Below are positions 58,401 through 64,000 of a stretch of 64,000 nt of DNA, one piece after another. The notes beneath the pieces were generated by a model. That model worked only from the letters and a program-made list of their open reading frames with translations, ran no database searches and was not told where the DNA came from. The stretch is from the NCBI GenBank assembly GCA_029582265.1, contig CM055834.1, positions 1,736,001 through 1,800,000 on the forward strand. Reading direction: 5' to 3'. How positions within the stretch are numbered: the first letter of the stretch is position 1; every line of letters starts with the position of its first letter. The DNA is from Zoroaster sp. YZ-2022. Taxonomy: Eukaryota > Echinodermata > Asteroidea > Forcipulatida > Zoroasteridae. The position numbers and the translations under genes are program-made.

Positions 58401-59738
58401 AACCTATAAATTAAAAAAAAAGTCACGTCACTGATTTTGAAGCCGACCTATGACCAGAAACCGGAGACATTTTTTTTTTGGCTTTAGAACACTTCGAAAT
58501 GAGATATTTAACAGAAAAGTTGTCAGAAGCTTGATTTAACAGTAAAAAAGTGCCCAAATCAATTTTGGTACATATTTACTGTAAAACCATGTTTCTGACG
58601 ATTATTTTGAGAAATGTATAATTTTACAGCATTTGTTTTCACTTCCTCAAGTAAAATAGCAATGTTCTGATGAAAAACAAAATTTCTGTTAAAATAGCGA
58701 AATAGCGACATCTTAAAACAAATTTCGGTAAAGTGTCTTGCTCATCAGTTAGGACGCAAATGCACCATGTTCTCTCTGTCTGTCACATTGAAGTGATGCG
58801 AACGACTTTCTGTTCTTTTCTGTTCTCAGTCTATCTGATATCAAAGAATTAGTTATGTCATCCATGAAAGCTAGGAAAGATCCCATCGTCAGCTTCTTAG
58901 ATGACTCAGTGCAATATATTCTTCTTGGGTGAGTGTCATTTGTTGTTGGGCGCTGGAGGTCCCGATCAAGACCATTCACAATCTGGTAATTGGACAGCGT
59001 CTTGGTCATGGTCTCCGACATTGTTCTGAAACCCATTGGAATATCAAGTCAATGGAAAATTAGCTGTTGGAAGCTGCTTTACCAACCTGAAGGACCTGTA
59101 GTATAAATGCAAAAATAATGGCTATTGGCCTCACATTTCGAACCTAGCAGGTTCTTTCTCAAAGGTAAAATTACCCATTGGAATATCATGAGAATTTGGG
59201 GATTTTCCTGAAAAACTATGAAAAGTTGACAGTGGTGTTCAAACCATTTTACACTTATACATTATGCACTATTGTATTGATCTATACATTATGCACTAGA
59301 GATGGATTTGAGGGGGGAGGGGCGGGGATTGGGGCTATAATATGGGGGTAAAAAAATATGGTTCAGAGTACAAATATATAATTTTTTTAAGAAAAGAACT
59401 GCAATCTTTGGCCACCTCCAAAACGTTAGTAACAATCCGACCGAAAAGGGCAGTAGTTTGCAACCCAAACCCTTCATTGATGGAACGTATGATATCATGT
59501 TTTAATATAGCACTCTTAACTTTTTAGATTAATCAATTCCTGAACACTTTGATCTTTTTTTCAGACCCTTTGAAAAAGGCCAAGACATTTCAAATGAGCT
59601 CCTGCAAGAGTTGCCATTGGTTGAGGGAGAGAGGTCGGAGGTTATCCGACTCTTGCCCCAAGGGTGCCATCCAGTGTTAGAGTTTGGTATGAAGCCCGGG
59701 AGCGAGGTTGTATTAGTGGGCGCAATCAAACTAGAAAG
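40413..59738 (+). CDS. RING-finger (C3HC4) coiled-coil protein, probable E3 ubiquitin ligase, 3' end missing
   Basis: Nine exons join in frame: 40413-40448, 42789-42910, 48677-48819, 52437-52496, 52828-52938, 54284-54395, 56520-56630, 58830-58928 and 59565-59738. All use GT-AG introns with compatible phases. About 321 residues are readable and the last donor is open, so more exons lie downstream. After a short acidic leader comes a complete RING: CPIC, CGHRYCGKC and CPCC give three Cys, His, four Cys. This fold binds two zincs and usually recruits E2 enzymes. Then follow LYPDWAFDNLISMVSMEKNK, a charged helical stretch likely to be coiled coil (exons 4-6), and a C-terminal domain I do not recognise (RLLPQGCHPVLEFG). 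I cannot name the family. RING is read directly; ligase activity is inferred. Confidence 0.87.
40535..40996. mobile_element. hAT-like MITE with exact 8-bp TSD (AAACCTGA)
   Basis: Ends GGAAAGAATGTCGTATCC and its near inverse GGATACGACATTCTACCC; flanks AAACCTGA at 40527-40534 and 40997-41004. 462 bp, 86 bp past RING exon 1. Confidence 0.88.
41234..41587. mobile_element. PIF/Harbinger-like MITE with TTA TSD
   Basis: Best copy of the family: TTA at 41231-41233 and 41588-41590, and AGTCTCTGGTTTCTGG / CCAGAAACCGGAGACT arms. 354 bp. Confidence 0.82.
41849..42308. mobile_element. hAT-like MITE with exact 8-bp TSD (GCTATTTG)
   Basis: Sister of 40535-40996, same orientation, 460 bp. Flanks GCTATTTG at 41841-41848 and 42309-42316. 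Confidence 0.88.
42354..42607. mobile_element. CATTGGCGGATCC-family MITE, 5-bp TSD AGACT
   Basis: Flanks AGACT on both sides; ends CATTGGCGGATCCAG / CTGGATCCGCCCATG. 182 bp before RING exon 2. Confidence 0.85.
42789..42910 (+). CDS. RING gene exon 2 (first two-thirds of RING)
   Basis: It encodes VKAVSEHFTCPICMEKL through CIKECVNR. It supplies the first six zinc ligands (CxxC, CxH, CxxC). Acceptor gaatgcag, donor gtaagc, phase 2. A Kolobok-like MITE starts only 44 bp past the donor. Confidence 0.9.
42954..43178. mobile_element. Kolobok-like MITE (TTAA)
   Basis: TTAA at 42954 and 43175; ends AGGGGCAGTATCGTCACGATC and inverse. Confidence 0.75.
43879..44190 (-). mobile_element. tRNA-derived SINE with head deletion
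   Basis: Full tail and core, but about 25 bp of the tRNA-like head are missing (ACCAGAACTCGGCCACGAC). It abuts the LINE 3' end. Confidence 0.85.
44195..47640 (-). mobile_element. CR1/Jockey-group LINE, internally deleted and SINE-interrupted
   Basis: Read on the minus strand, a 5' leader (about 47640) precedes an ORF1 start at 47472 (MPPRKEKKG, then a coiled coil ending LEEANLHLERYS). This joins abruptly, near 47062, to the end of an endonuclease domain (ADITDHLP), so most of ORF1 and the endonuclease is deleted. Reverse transcriptase follows: NYRPISVLS, FLDLSKAFDTINHSILL, GVPQGSLLGPLLFSLYINDI, then a SINE at 45307-45671, then the FADD catalytic box and the C-terminal LINE region ending near 44454. 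Frameshifts occur, for example in ORF1 near 47330. It is a dead element in intron 2 of the RING gene. The exact clade within the CR1/Jockey group is uncertain. Confidence 0.9.
45307..45671 (-). mobile_element. tRNA-derived SINE inserted in the LINE reverse transcriptase
   Basis: Complete head (GTCGTGGCCGAGTGGTCTAG on the minus strand), core and ATT tail. It separates LFSLYINDI from the FADD box of the LINE. Confidence 0.92.
47928..48427. other. No gene recognised
   Basis: RING intron 2; no repeat identified. Confidence 0.4.
48428..48610 (+). mobile_element. SINE body fragment, CCGGCCTGATG type
   Basis: GCTTCTCTCCATCC, ACTGACATCCCATCAAGG and ACCGGCCTGATGAGCCC are the conserved core and tail of a widespread metazoan SINE type. 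No head. Confidence 0.65.
48677..48819 (+). CDS. RING gene exon 3 (last zinc ligands)
   Basis: It encodes SKCPCCNKKVTADKLYPDWA and continues to NLIQKA. CPCC gives the last two zinc ligands. The RING is thus split by a 5.8-kb intron that carries the LINE. Acceptor ccacag, donor gtgcct. Confidence 0.9.
49007..49258. mobile_element. TTAA MITE, CCAGTTCGCGTCGG family
   Basis: TTAA at 49007 and 49255, same ends as 33736 and about the same length. Confidence 0.85.
49330..50230. other. No gene recognised
   Basis: RING intron 3; an open frame at 49486-49764 has no domain. Confidence 0.4.
50240..51452 (+). repeat. 90-bp tandem array, 8 copies plus an interrupted first unit
   Basis: The unit contains ATTGGCGCCTAACAAATAAA and CATGTTGGTACTCCACTATA. 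Starts at 50766 recur every 90 bp. The first unit is cut by a MITE at 50282-50763. Confidence 0.93.
50282..50763. mobile_element. TIR MITE with 4-bp TSD CTAT
   Basis: Ends GGGTGCACCCCACTAAATA and inverse; CTAT at 50278-50281 and 50764-50767. Removing it restores the array junction GATTGCCTATTGGCGCC exactly. The open frame inside (50528-50716) is not a recognised protein. Confidence 0.85.
51640..51800. repeat. GAGTCCGAGT-rich block
   Basis: Imperfect repeats of GAGTCCGAGT and GACTCGAGTC; inverted relative of 23510-23650. Confidence 0.5.
51975..52312 (-). mobile_element. tRNA-derived SINE, subtype with GGGCATTTTAAAGCGCTC tail
   Basis: Core and body as in the other SINEs. Ends about 125 bp before RING exon 4. 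Confidence 0.82.
52437..52496 (+). CDS. RING gene exon 4
   Basis: It encodes AHQSVDTNHREVSPIEGMLQ in frame with its neighbours. Acceptor tttgcag, donor gtaagt. No motif; polar linker. Confidence 0.75.
52560..52801. repeat. Palindromic cluster of AAATGTCTGAAAT motifs
   Basis: At least seven copies in both orientations; perfect 26-bp palindrome at 52662-52687 and a near-perfect 35-bp one at 52767-52801, just before RING exon 5. Confidence 0.75.
52828..52938 (+). CDS. RING gene exon 5 (helical)
   Basis: It encodes KHLKRGLATHEQYYQEFKRE and continues to DALQG. It is rich in E/K/R/Q with heptad-like hydrophobics, consistent with coiled coil. Acceptor caccag, donor gtaagt. It starts 26 bp after a palindromic repeat cluster. 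Confidence 0.8.
53020..53130 (-). mobile_element. MITE fragment related to 37605-37690
   Basis: Reverse-complement match including GATGATAGAGGA and AAAGAATGT-type end with CCACCACTTTTCTATCC. Confidence 0.5.
53338..53584. mobile_element. TTAA MITE, CCCTCCTACTA family, intact ends
   Basis: TTAACCCTCCTACTACTACA at the left and TATAGTAGGAGGGTTAA at the right. Confidence 0.85.
53700..53860 (-). mobile_element. tRNA-derived SINE, CACTCAGAAAGCACTGAG type
   Basis: Minus-strand GGTTCAATTCC box and ATAGACACTCTGAAAGCAC body as at 58211. Confidence 0.65.
53991..54207. mobile_element. TTAA element (CTAGGTATTCTGG type)
   Basis: TTAACCCTAACCCCCTAGG and GGTGGTTAGGGTTAA ends; 217 bp. The uninterrupted reference for 6287-7910; ends 77 bp before RING exon 6. 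Confidence 0.8.
54284..54395 (+). CDS. RING gene exon 6 (helical)
   Basis: It encodes SEDDITMAQCLQDLEVKRQA and continues to LLVDAYD. Again coiled-coil-like. Acceptor ctaag, donor gtgagt, phase 2. Confidence 0.8.
54862..55122 (-). mobile_element. tRNA-derived SINE, GACGTAAAGCCGT subtype
   Basis: Minus strand: tRNA-like head, TTGAGCAAGGTACTT core, then GGATGGGACGTAAAGCCGTT and the shared GCGCTATATAAGT tail. Confidence 0.85.
55123..56519. other. No gene recognised
   Basis: RING intron 6; ATT microsatellite at 55520, C-run at 55570. Confidence 0.4.
56520..56630 (+). CDS. RING gene exon 7
   Basis: It encodes KYLTDHLPSPSLLPVTISVR and continues to KLKPHS. Beta-rich and not recognised. Acceptor gatgcag, donor gtgagc, phase 2. 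Confidence 0.8.
56722..57043. mobile_element. TTAA MITE, CCCTCCTACTA family
   Basis: TTAACCCTCCTACTATAACT at the left, AGAAGGATTAA at the right; opposite orientation to 53338. Confidence 0.8.
57040..57386. mobile_element. TTAA element, CCCATATCCGCC family
   Basis: TTAACCCATATCCGCC and GGCGGATATGGGTTAA ends. It shares its left TTAA with the preceding element. Confidence 0.8.
57434..57690 (+). mobile_element. tRNA-derived SINE, GGCTCAGTTGG type
   Basis: A box TGGCTCAGTTGG, an Asn-like ATGTTAA loop, B box GGTTCAAATCC, then a body with CGGCTCCCTTGGGAGTATAC. The acceptor stem does not pair, so it is not a tRNA gene. Confidence 0.75.
57771..58482. mobile_element. PIF/Harbinger-like MITE with SINE inside
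   Basis: TTAGGC plus AGTCTCTGGTTTCTGG at the left, CCAGAAACCGGAGACA then TTGGC at the right. Lengthened by the SINE and its flanking repeat. Confidence 0.65.
58108..58406 (+). mobile_element. tRNA-derived SINE between 45-bp direct repeats
   Basis: Head at 58211 (GGTGGTCGAGAGGTTAAGAC; B box GGTTCGAATTCC). TCAATTGTTTATCTCCCGAC occurs on both sides (58108-58153, 58362-58406). Confidence 0.7.
58495..58720 (+). repeat. Dispersed repeat (TTGTCAGAAGCTTG type)
   Basis: Second forward copy of 16010-16210; ends about 110 bp before RING exon 8. Confidence 0.55.
58830..58928 (+). CDS. RING gene exon 8
   Basis: It encodes SLSDIKELVMSSMKARKDPI and continues to QYILLG. Acceptor ttctcag, donor gtgagt, phase 2. 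Confidence 0.8.
59105..59170. mobile_element. Penelope-like terminal fragment, second type
   Basis: Same CGAACCTAGCAGGTTCTTTC hairpin as 13410-13490. Confidence 0.4.
59565..59738 (+). CDS. RING gene exon 9 (last exon seen)
   Basis: It encodes PFEKGQDISNELLQELPLVE and continues to LVGAIKLE, with a run of hydrophobic strands near the end. Acceptor tttcag, donor gtaact, phase 2. I found no convincing next exon before the window ends at 64000, so the C terminus is unseen. Confidence 0.82.
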
Positions 59739-60062
59739 GTAACTTGAAGCTTGTAGGATAGAACCAATTACTTCCTCATCTGGGCTCATGACTTCATGGA
59801 ATAGAGGATTTGTACTATCCATGGGAGTGTCGAAATCTTGGCTACGCAACGTATGTTATGTACAAAGCAGACCATTCTTACTAACTATATGGGGTGTCGT
59901 GGCCCAGTGGTCTAGTGCATCGGACTCAAGTTCTGATGTTGTCAGAATGTGGATTCGAATCCTGGCCTGGCTGGTCGCTGCGCTTGTGTCCTTGAGCAAG
60001 ACACTTAACCATAATTGCTTTGTCCTTTGGATGGAACGTTAAGGCGTAGGTCCCATGTACTA

Positions 60063-60759
60063 CAGGCATAATATTCCTTCTACTTTTGTAGGAAATCCTA
60101 CCTTTTTGATGTTGAAAATCCTACCATGAAACCGGGTTCCGACTAACTTCAGACCATGGAAACTTTCCTTGTGTATCATTTTATTGTAAATACCGAGATA
60201 AAAACAGTTTCCTTGCTATACATGGCTATAGCGGTAAACCGCTAGTATATGACATAAAACACAAAAAAGGGGGCCACTTTCCTATCGTCACATTAGCAGT
60301 TTTTCTAATGGTTGTAATTTTTTGTTTAATATCTGAAACCACCCAAAAAGAATTTCAACATTTGAATAGACATGCATGCTTATCCTAAAGATAATTTGAG
60401 TTGATTATTACTATTATTTTTTTAATTACCCTAAAATTTCCATCAACAAATGGACGGAAAAGTGAGGTAACTTTTTCCGTCCAATTTTTATGGAAATTTG
60501 AGGGTAAAAAAAATAAAAAAATAAATAAAATAAATCAACTCAAATTAGTTCTAGTATAAGCCTGCATGTCCATTCACATGTTGAAACACTTTTTGGTCGG
60601 TTTCAGGTACTTAAAAATAAATAACAACCATTGGAAAAACTGCTAACGTGACGGATGCAAAGTGGCCCCCTTTATTGTGTTTTATATCATATGCCTATAA
60701 ATAAATGATAATGGCAAACATTTTTCCTACCTTTTCATTTTCTCACAATATCTTCCCTG
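60063..60759. mobile_element. CAGG-ended element with exact 6-bp TSD GTACTA
   Basis: Inverted copy of 15022-15268, flanked by GTACTA on both sides and itself carrying the MITE at 60250-60689. Confidence 0.85.
60250..60689. mobile_element. Long-armed foldback MITE, TA target
   Basis: Arms over 70 bp (TGACATAAAACAC, GGGGGCCACTTTCC) and inverse. TA on both sides; the empty site is seen at 15094. Confidence 0.85.
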
Positions 60760-60980
60760 GTACTAGATTATTAAAGTGATGCACGTAAAAGAACCCAGAA
60801 CACTCATCGTGGAGGAGTAGGGGTTTACCCCGGTGTTTGTGGTTCACATAACAAGCACCCTTGTTTACAGGTTTCCTCAGGCTTCTGAGCTACAGTGCTT
60901 AAGTGTGCTTTTGAAGGAGCAATTGGTTTCATTACCAGAAATGTGTAATAATAAACTTGTGAAATCTGCTAACATGTATA

Positions 60981-61243
60981 TTAACCAGTTCGCGTCGGAG
61001 GCCGTGTATACACGCAATTTTTTTTTGGACAGCGGATCGGAGAGCGTCTAAACACGCCACAGGATTCTCGGGAATATTTGTATAGATTCCCGGTCGACGT
61101 GGCAACGAGCCATGAGCATACGGTGGAAGACGCGGTCTCCCCGGTCACGCTCTGGTGAGCACCATTGGTCGTGTTTGTGCGGTAAAAATAAACCTGCCAC
61201 GGGGTTCGGAAAAACTTTTTTATTCCCGGTGCGAACTGGTTAA
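60981..61243. mobile_element. TTAA MITE, CCAGTTCGCGTCGG family
   Basis: TTAA at 60981 and 61240; diverged interior. Confidence 0.82.
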
Positions 61244-61588
61244 GCACAGCATAATATCCTAAAAATTCAATGTGGTGATTTTTTTCTTTAAACAGCACCA
61301 TAAAGTTGGAACCTGATCTTTTCTTTCTCACTTCCGGGATATTACCATAGAACCTACAACCATCTTGAAAAAGATTTAGCTGCGTCAAGCTAATTTACCA
61401 GTTTTAATCATGAACAGTCTTATTTGAAACATTACGTCCATATGAACTATGTATACGGCTCATAACCAACAGAAACATGATTATAGCCAGTATATATTGG
61501 TAAAATGTCTGTAAATGCATCCATACTTTATAAGAATCAATATGCATATAAAAACCAGCATGTGAAAGGTGTCATCTTATCTCATTGT

Positions 61589-61660
61589 CATTGGCGGATC
61601 CAGGGGGGGGCTAAGGGGGCTGTAGCCCCCCCTCTAAAATCGTTTAAAAAAAATGTAAAA

Positions 61661-61694
<34 letters not shown>

Positions 61695-61844
61695 GGGGAG
61701 GGGAGGGGAGAACACACTCCCATTCCCACAGTGTGCTTTGTTTTTCTCTCCCTTTGATTATTTTATTGTAATTTTTGTAGTACTGAAAAATAATTGTTTT
61801 TGATTCTCAGCCCCCCCTCTACAAAATTTCTGGATCCGCCCATG
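61589..61844. mobile_element. CATTGGCGGATCC-family MITE, 5-bp TSD ATTGT
   Basis: Flanks ATTGT on both sides; internal (AG)n at 61671-61695. Confidence 0.85.
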
Positions 61845-62465
61845 ATTGTGTCATGCATTGTAGAAATTTATCGACTTTGGAAAAATATTTCCTTCATTTT
61901 ATTAAAACGAAAGCACCAAAGACATAAATATTTCAAGGGATATCAGTCAATTTCATGTAAATATGTGGGTTTTTTCCCAATAGTGTAAAGTGGTTTTCAA
62001 CTACTTCAGGCTATTGTGACCAGTTTAAACCATTGAACAGTTTTATTTATAACAAAAGTCAATTTGAAATGCCTATATTATACTGTGACCACATACAGTC
62101 TGTTGAAATCACTTCAGTAATTATGTGCGATTATCGTCCATGGTAATCTTCATAAATTATTCACGTTGAAGGCCTCATTATAAAATTATAGAATATAACA
62201 TTATAGAATATAAAATTCATGATCTAGTGTTAGACATTGTCCTTGATAAGAATTAAGCTTTTTAGATTAAGCATTCATTGATTCTCATTACAAACATGGT
62301 ACGGATGGAGGAAGGTAGCAGCAAGCCAACCTGATAAAGCTCTACGATTTCAGCCACATTACACAAATTAATCATCCGTTTGAGTTGCTGCAGACGTGGG
62401 GGAAATTTTAGTCACTTTAAATGATGAAAATGTCTTCCAATATACGTTTATGTAATGAAAGAGAA
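61845..62465. other. No gene recognised
   Basis: AT-rich; searched for the next RING-gene exon without success. Confidence 0.4.
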
Positions 62466-63102
62466 TTAACCAGTTCGCTTCGGATGCCGTGTATACACGC
62501 AATTTTTTTGGTACAGCGGATCGGAGAGCGTCTAAACACGCATTCTGATTTTTGTGTGTCTCACCGGGAGACTTGTCAACACGCCACACGTGGCGTGCCG
62601 TCGTGGCGGCTGACGTGTATACACGCAATCCTTTCTCGGAGTCCATGGGGTCACGGTTCGGTGGCCCCGGACAAAATGCACTGCAAATACTGAATGAGTT
62701 CACTCTTTTTGTTGATTTTTGCCTAATCCCTTTATCCAAGACCTGTTCCTTTGACGTACCAGCCAAGCATTTGTAAAGACGGATTTATATCCATTGTTTA
62801 TGAGGCATTCGATCTCTCTCCAGGTATGCCGTCTTTTCGACCGGGCGCTGGTCGCTAATAGGCCGTTGCATCGGAGCTTGCCAACGGTCTAATTGTGCTG
62901 AACAAACACAACTGTAATTAAAAAACTAGCCATTTAATTCTCGAAATGTCAATGAGTAAAGGTGTTTATTTGGTTGTCCGAACTTAGTTTCGTTGACAAA
63001 AAAAAATTATTAATGGCTAGAAATTTTTTCAGATTTTTCACTGAAAATAAACCCGCACGGGGGACCGGAAAAAAATAAATATTCCCGACGTGAACTGGTT
63101 AA
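62466..63102. mobile_element. TTAA element, long member of the CCAGTTCGC family
   Basis: TTAA at 62466 and 63099; same ends as 33736 but 637 bp, with extra interior containing a second ACGTGTATACACGCAATC motif. Confidence 0.8.
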
Positions 63103-64000
63103 CCCTGGGGGAAACGAAGGTACTCACGCCGTAGGCAATAATTAATATTTTTGTTAATTACAACAACATTTTTTATTAAATTTCGCTGAAATTATTTTTC
63201 ATCCAACCCTGAACAGTCCTTAAAAGAGTGGCTGAACCGATTTTGCCCTAGGGGTCATTCACTGGGTAGGCCAATTGTTACAAATGTGGGTCTCAGCCAA
63301 GCACCATTGAATTGTGCACAAAAAGCTAATCCCCTTGTAGCAAACTTGCCGCCTCTGTATCAACAAGCTGTCTGCCATCTTGAATGGAAACCACAGCTGT
63401 TTGTTTACAATCCTTACCCAGAAATACCCTCAGGGTCATTATAGGTGACCTGGTTTCTGTTTATTTTTTACCCTGTGGCTGTTTCATGTGTCAGTGCTTG
63501 TATTGCAGTGCAATACCAATTTCAATGTTTACATGGTTGCAATGCTGTACATGTACATGTACTTCAAAAGAAAACCTGTCTGTCTATGGCTGTTTGGTGT
63601 ATGGATTGTATTGGATGTGGGTGTGGGTGTGGTGGTTTGGGGAGGGGCTGATAGTGTTGTAAACAGCTGTGTGCAGTAATCAAACAGTAAATAGATACCT
63701 GCTGAGTGGTTTGGGGATGGCAGTTGCCATAGGGCTGGGGGCGCGGATTTCGACATGTACTATTTTTGGCAAATCAGTGGTGAACCAATGTGTCAATTGC
63801 CAGAATGTTAAAATCTTTGGTGTGTGTGTCCAGTGAACTTAGATTCATCTGTTCAGACCATTAGAAAAAGATTTGTGCCCCCAAACACAGTTATTTACAC
63901 CCCGACATAAAACGCCTACCGCGTGAGCACCTTCGTGCAACCGCGTAAATATTTTAAATCGGTGGCTCGCAAAGTTAAAGGAGCGCTTTACCTTAAAGGG
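63103..64000. other. No gene recognised
   Basis: Unique-looking; open frames at 63384-63756 overlap on both strands and have no motif. Confidence 0.4.

Larger units (their letters stand above)
59889..60960 (+). mobile_element. tRNA-derived SINE split by a nested insertion
   Basis: Head and core (GTGTCGTGGCCCAGTGGTCT, TTGAGCAAGACACTTAACC) reach 60062. The remainder (GTAAAAGAACCCAGAACACT and on) resumes after 60765. Confidence 0.8.

Noticed and set aside
60861..60900. Next RING-gene exon after an apparent acceptor (TTTACAG)
   Set aside because: The sequence is the 3' part of a SINE and does not continue the frame convincingly.
62368..62766. 132-residue minus-strand ORF
   Set aside because: Mostly inside a TTAA element whose other copies do not keep the frame.

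Overview
The window is animal nuclear DNA: split genes with GT-AG introns, RNA-polymerase-III-derived SINEs, a CR1/Jockey-group LINE and many short terminal-inverted-repeat elements. The repeat style and SINE types suggest a marine invertebrate, possibly a non-vertebrate deuterostome, but the sequence does not fix the species. I see no bacterial operon, CRISPR array or viral genome.

Only two protein-coding genes are supported, and they are divergent. On the minus strand is a complete eight-exon orthologue of osteoclast-stimulating factor 1 (OSTF1; SH3 domain plus ankyrin repeats; 217 codons plus stop). It runs from a start codon at 39943 to a stop at 19590. On the plus strand, starting at 40413, is a RING-finger (C3HC4) protein with at least nine exons up to 59738 and an open reading frame at the last donor, so its 3' end probably lies beyond the window. 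The two start codons are 469 bp apart, so a shared bidirectional promoter is likely.

Layout: 1-19.1 kb holds no recognisable gene. It contains MITE-like transposons, SINEs and a 44-bp minisatellite inside a TTAA-flanked element. 19.6-39.9 kb is OSTF1; its introns carry four different tandem arrays (81-, 44-, 34- and 58-bp units) plus many mobile elements. 40.4-59.7 kb is the RING gene; its second intron carries a broken LINE with SINE insertions, and later introns carry a 90-bp tandem array and further MITEs. 59.7-64 kb is repeat-rich, with no exon recognised.

The main interest is transposon archaeology. Many elements keep exact ends and target duplications (8 bp, 6 bp, 5 bp, 4 bp, TTA, TTAA, TA), so insertion order can be read directly. 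Examples are an 8-bp-TSD hAT-like element inside a TTAA element (6287-7910) and a three-deep nest (SINE, then a 6-bp-TSD element, then a TA-flanked MITE) at 59889-60960. Several TTAA-specific families are present, and two adjacent pairs appear to share one TTAA. Two small structured regions of unknown nature (22631-22814 and 52560-52801) merit a closer look.
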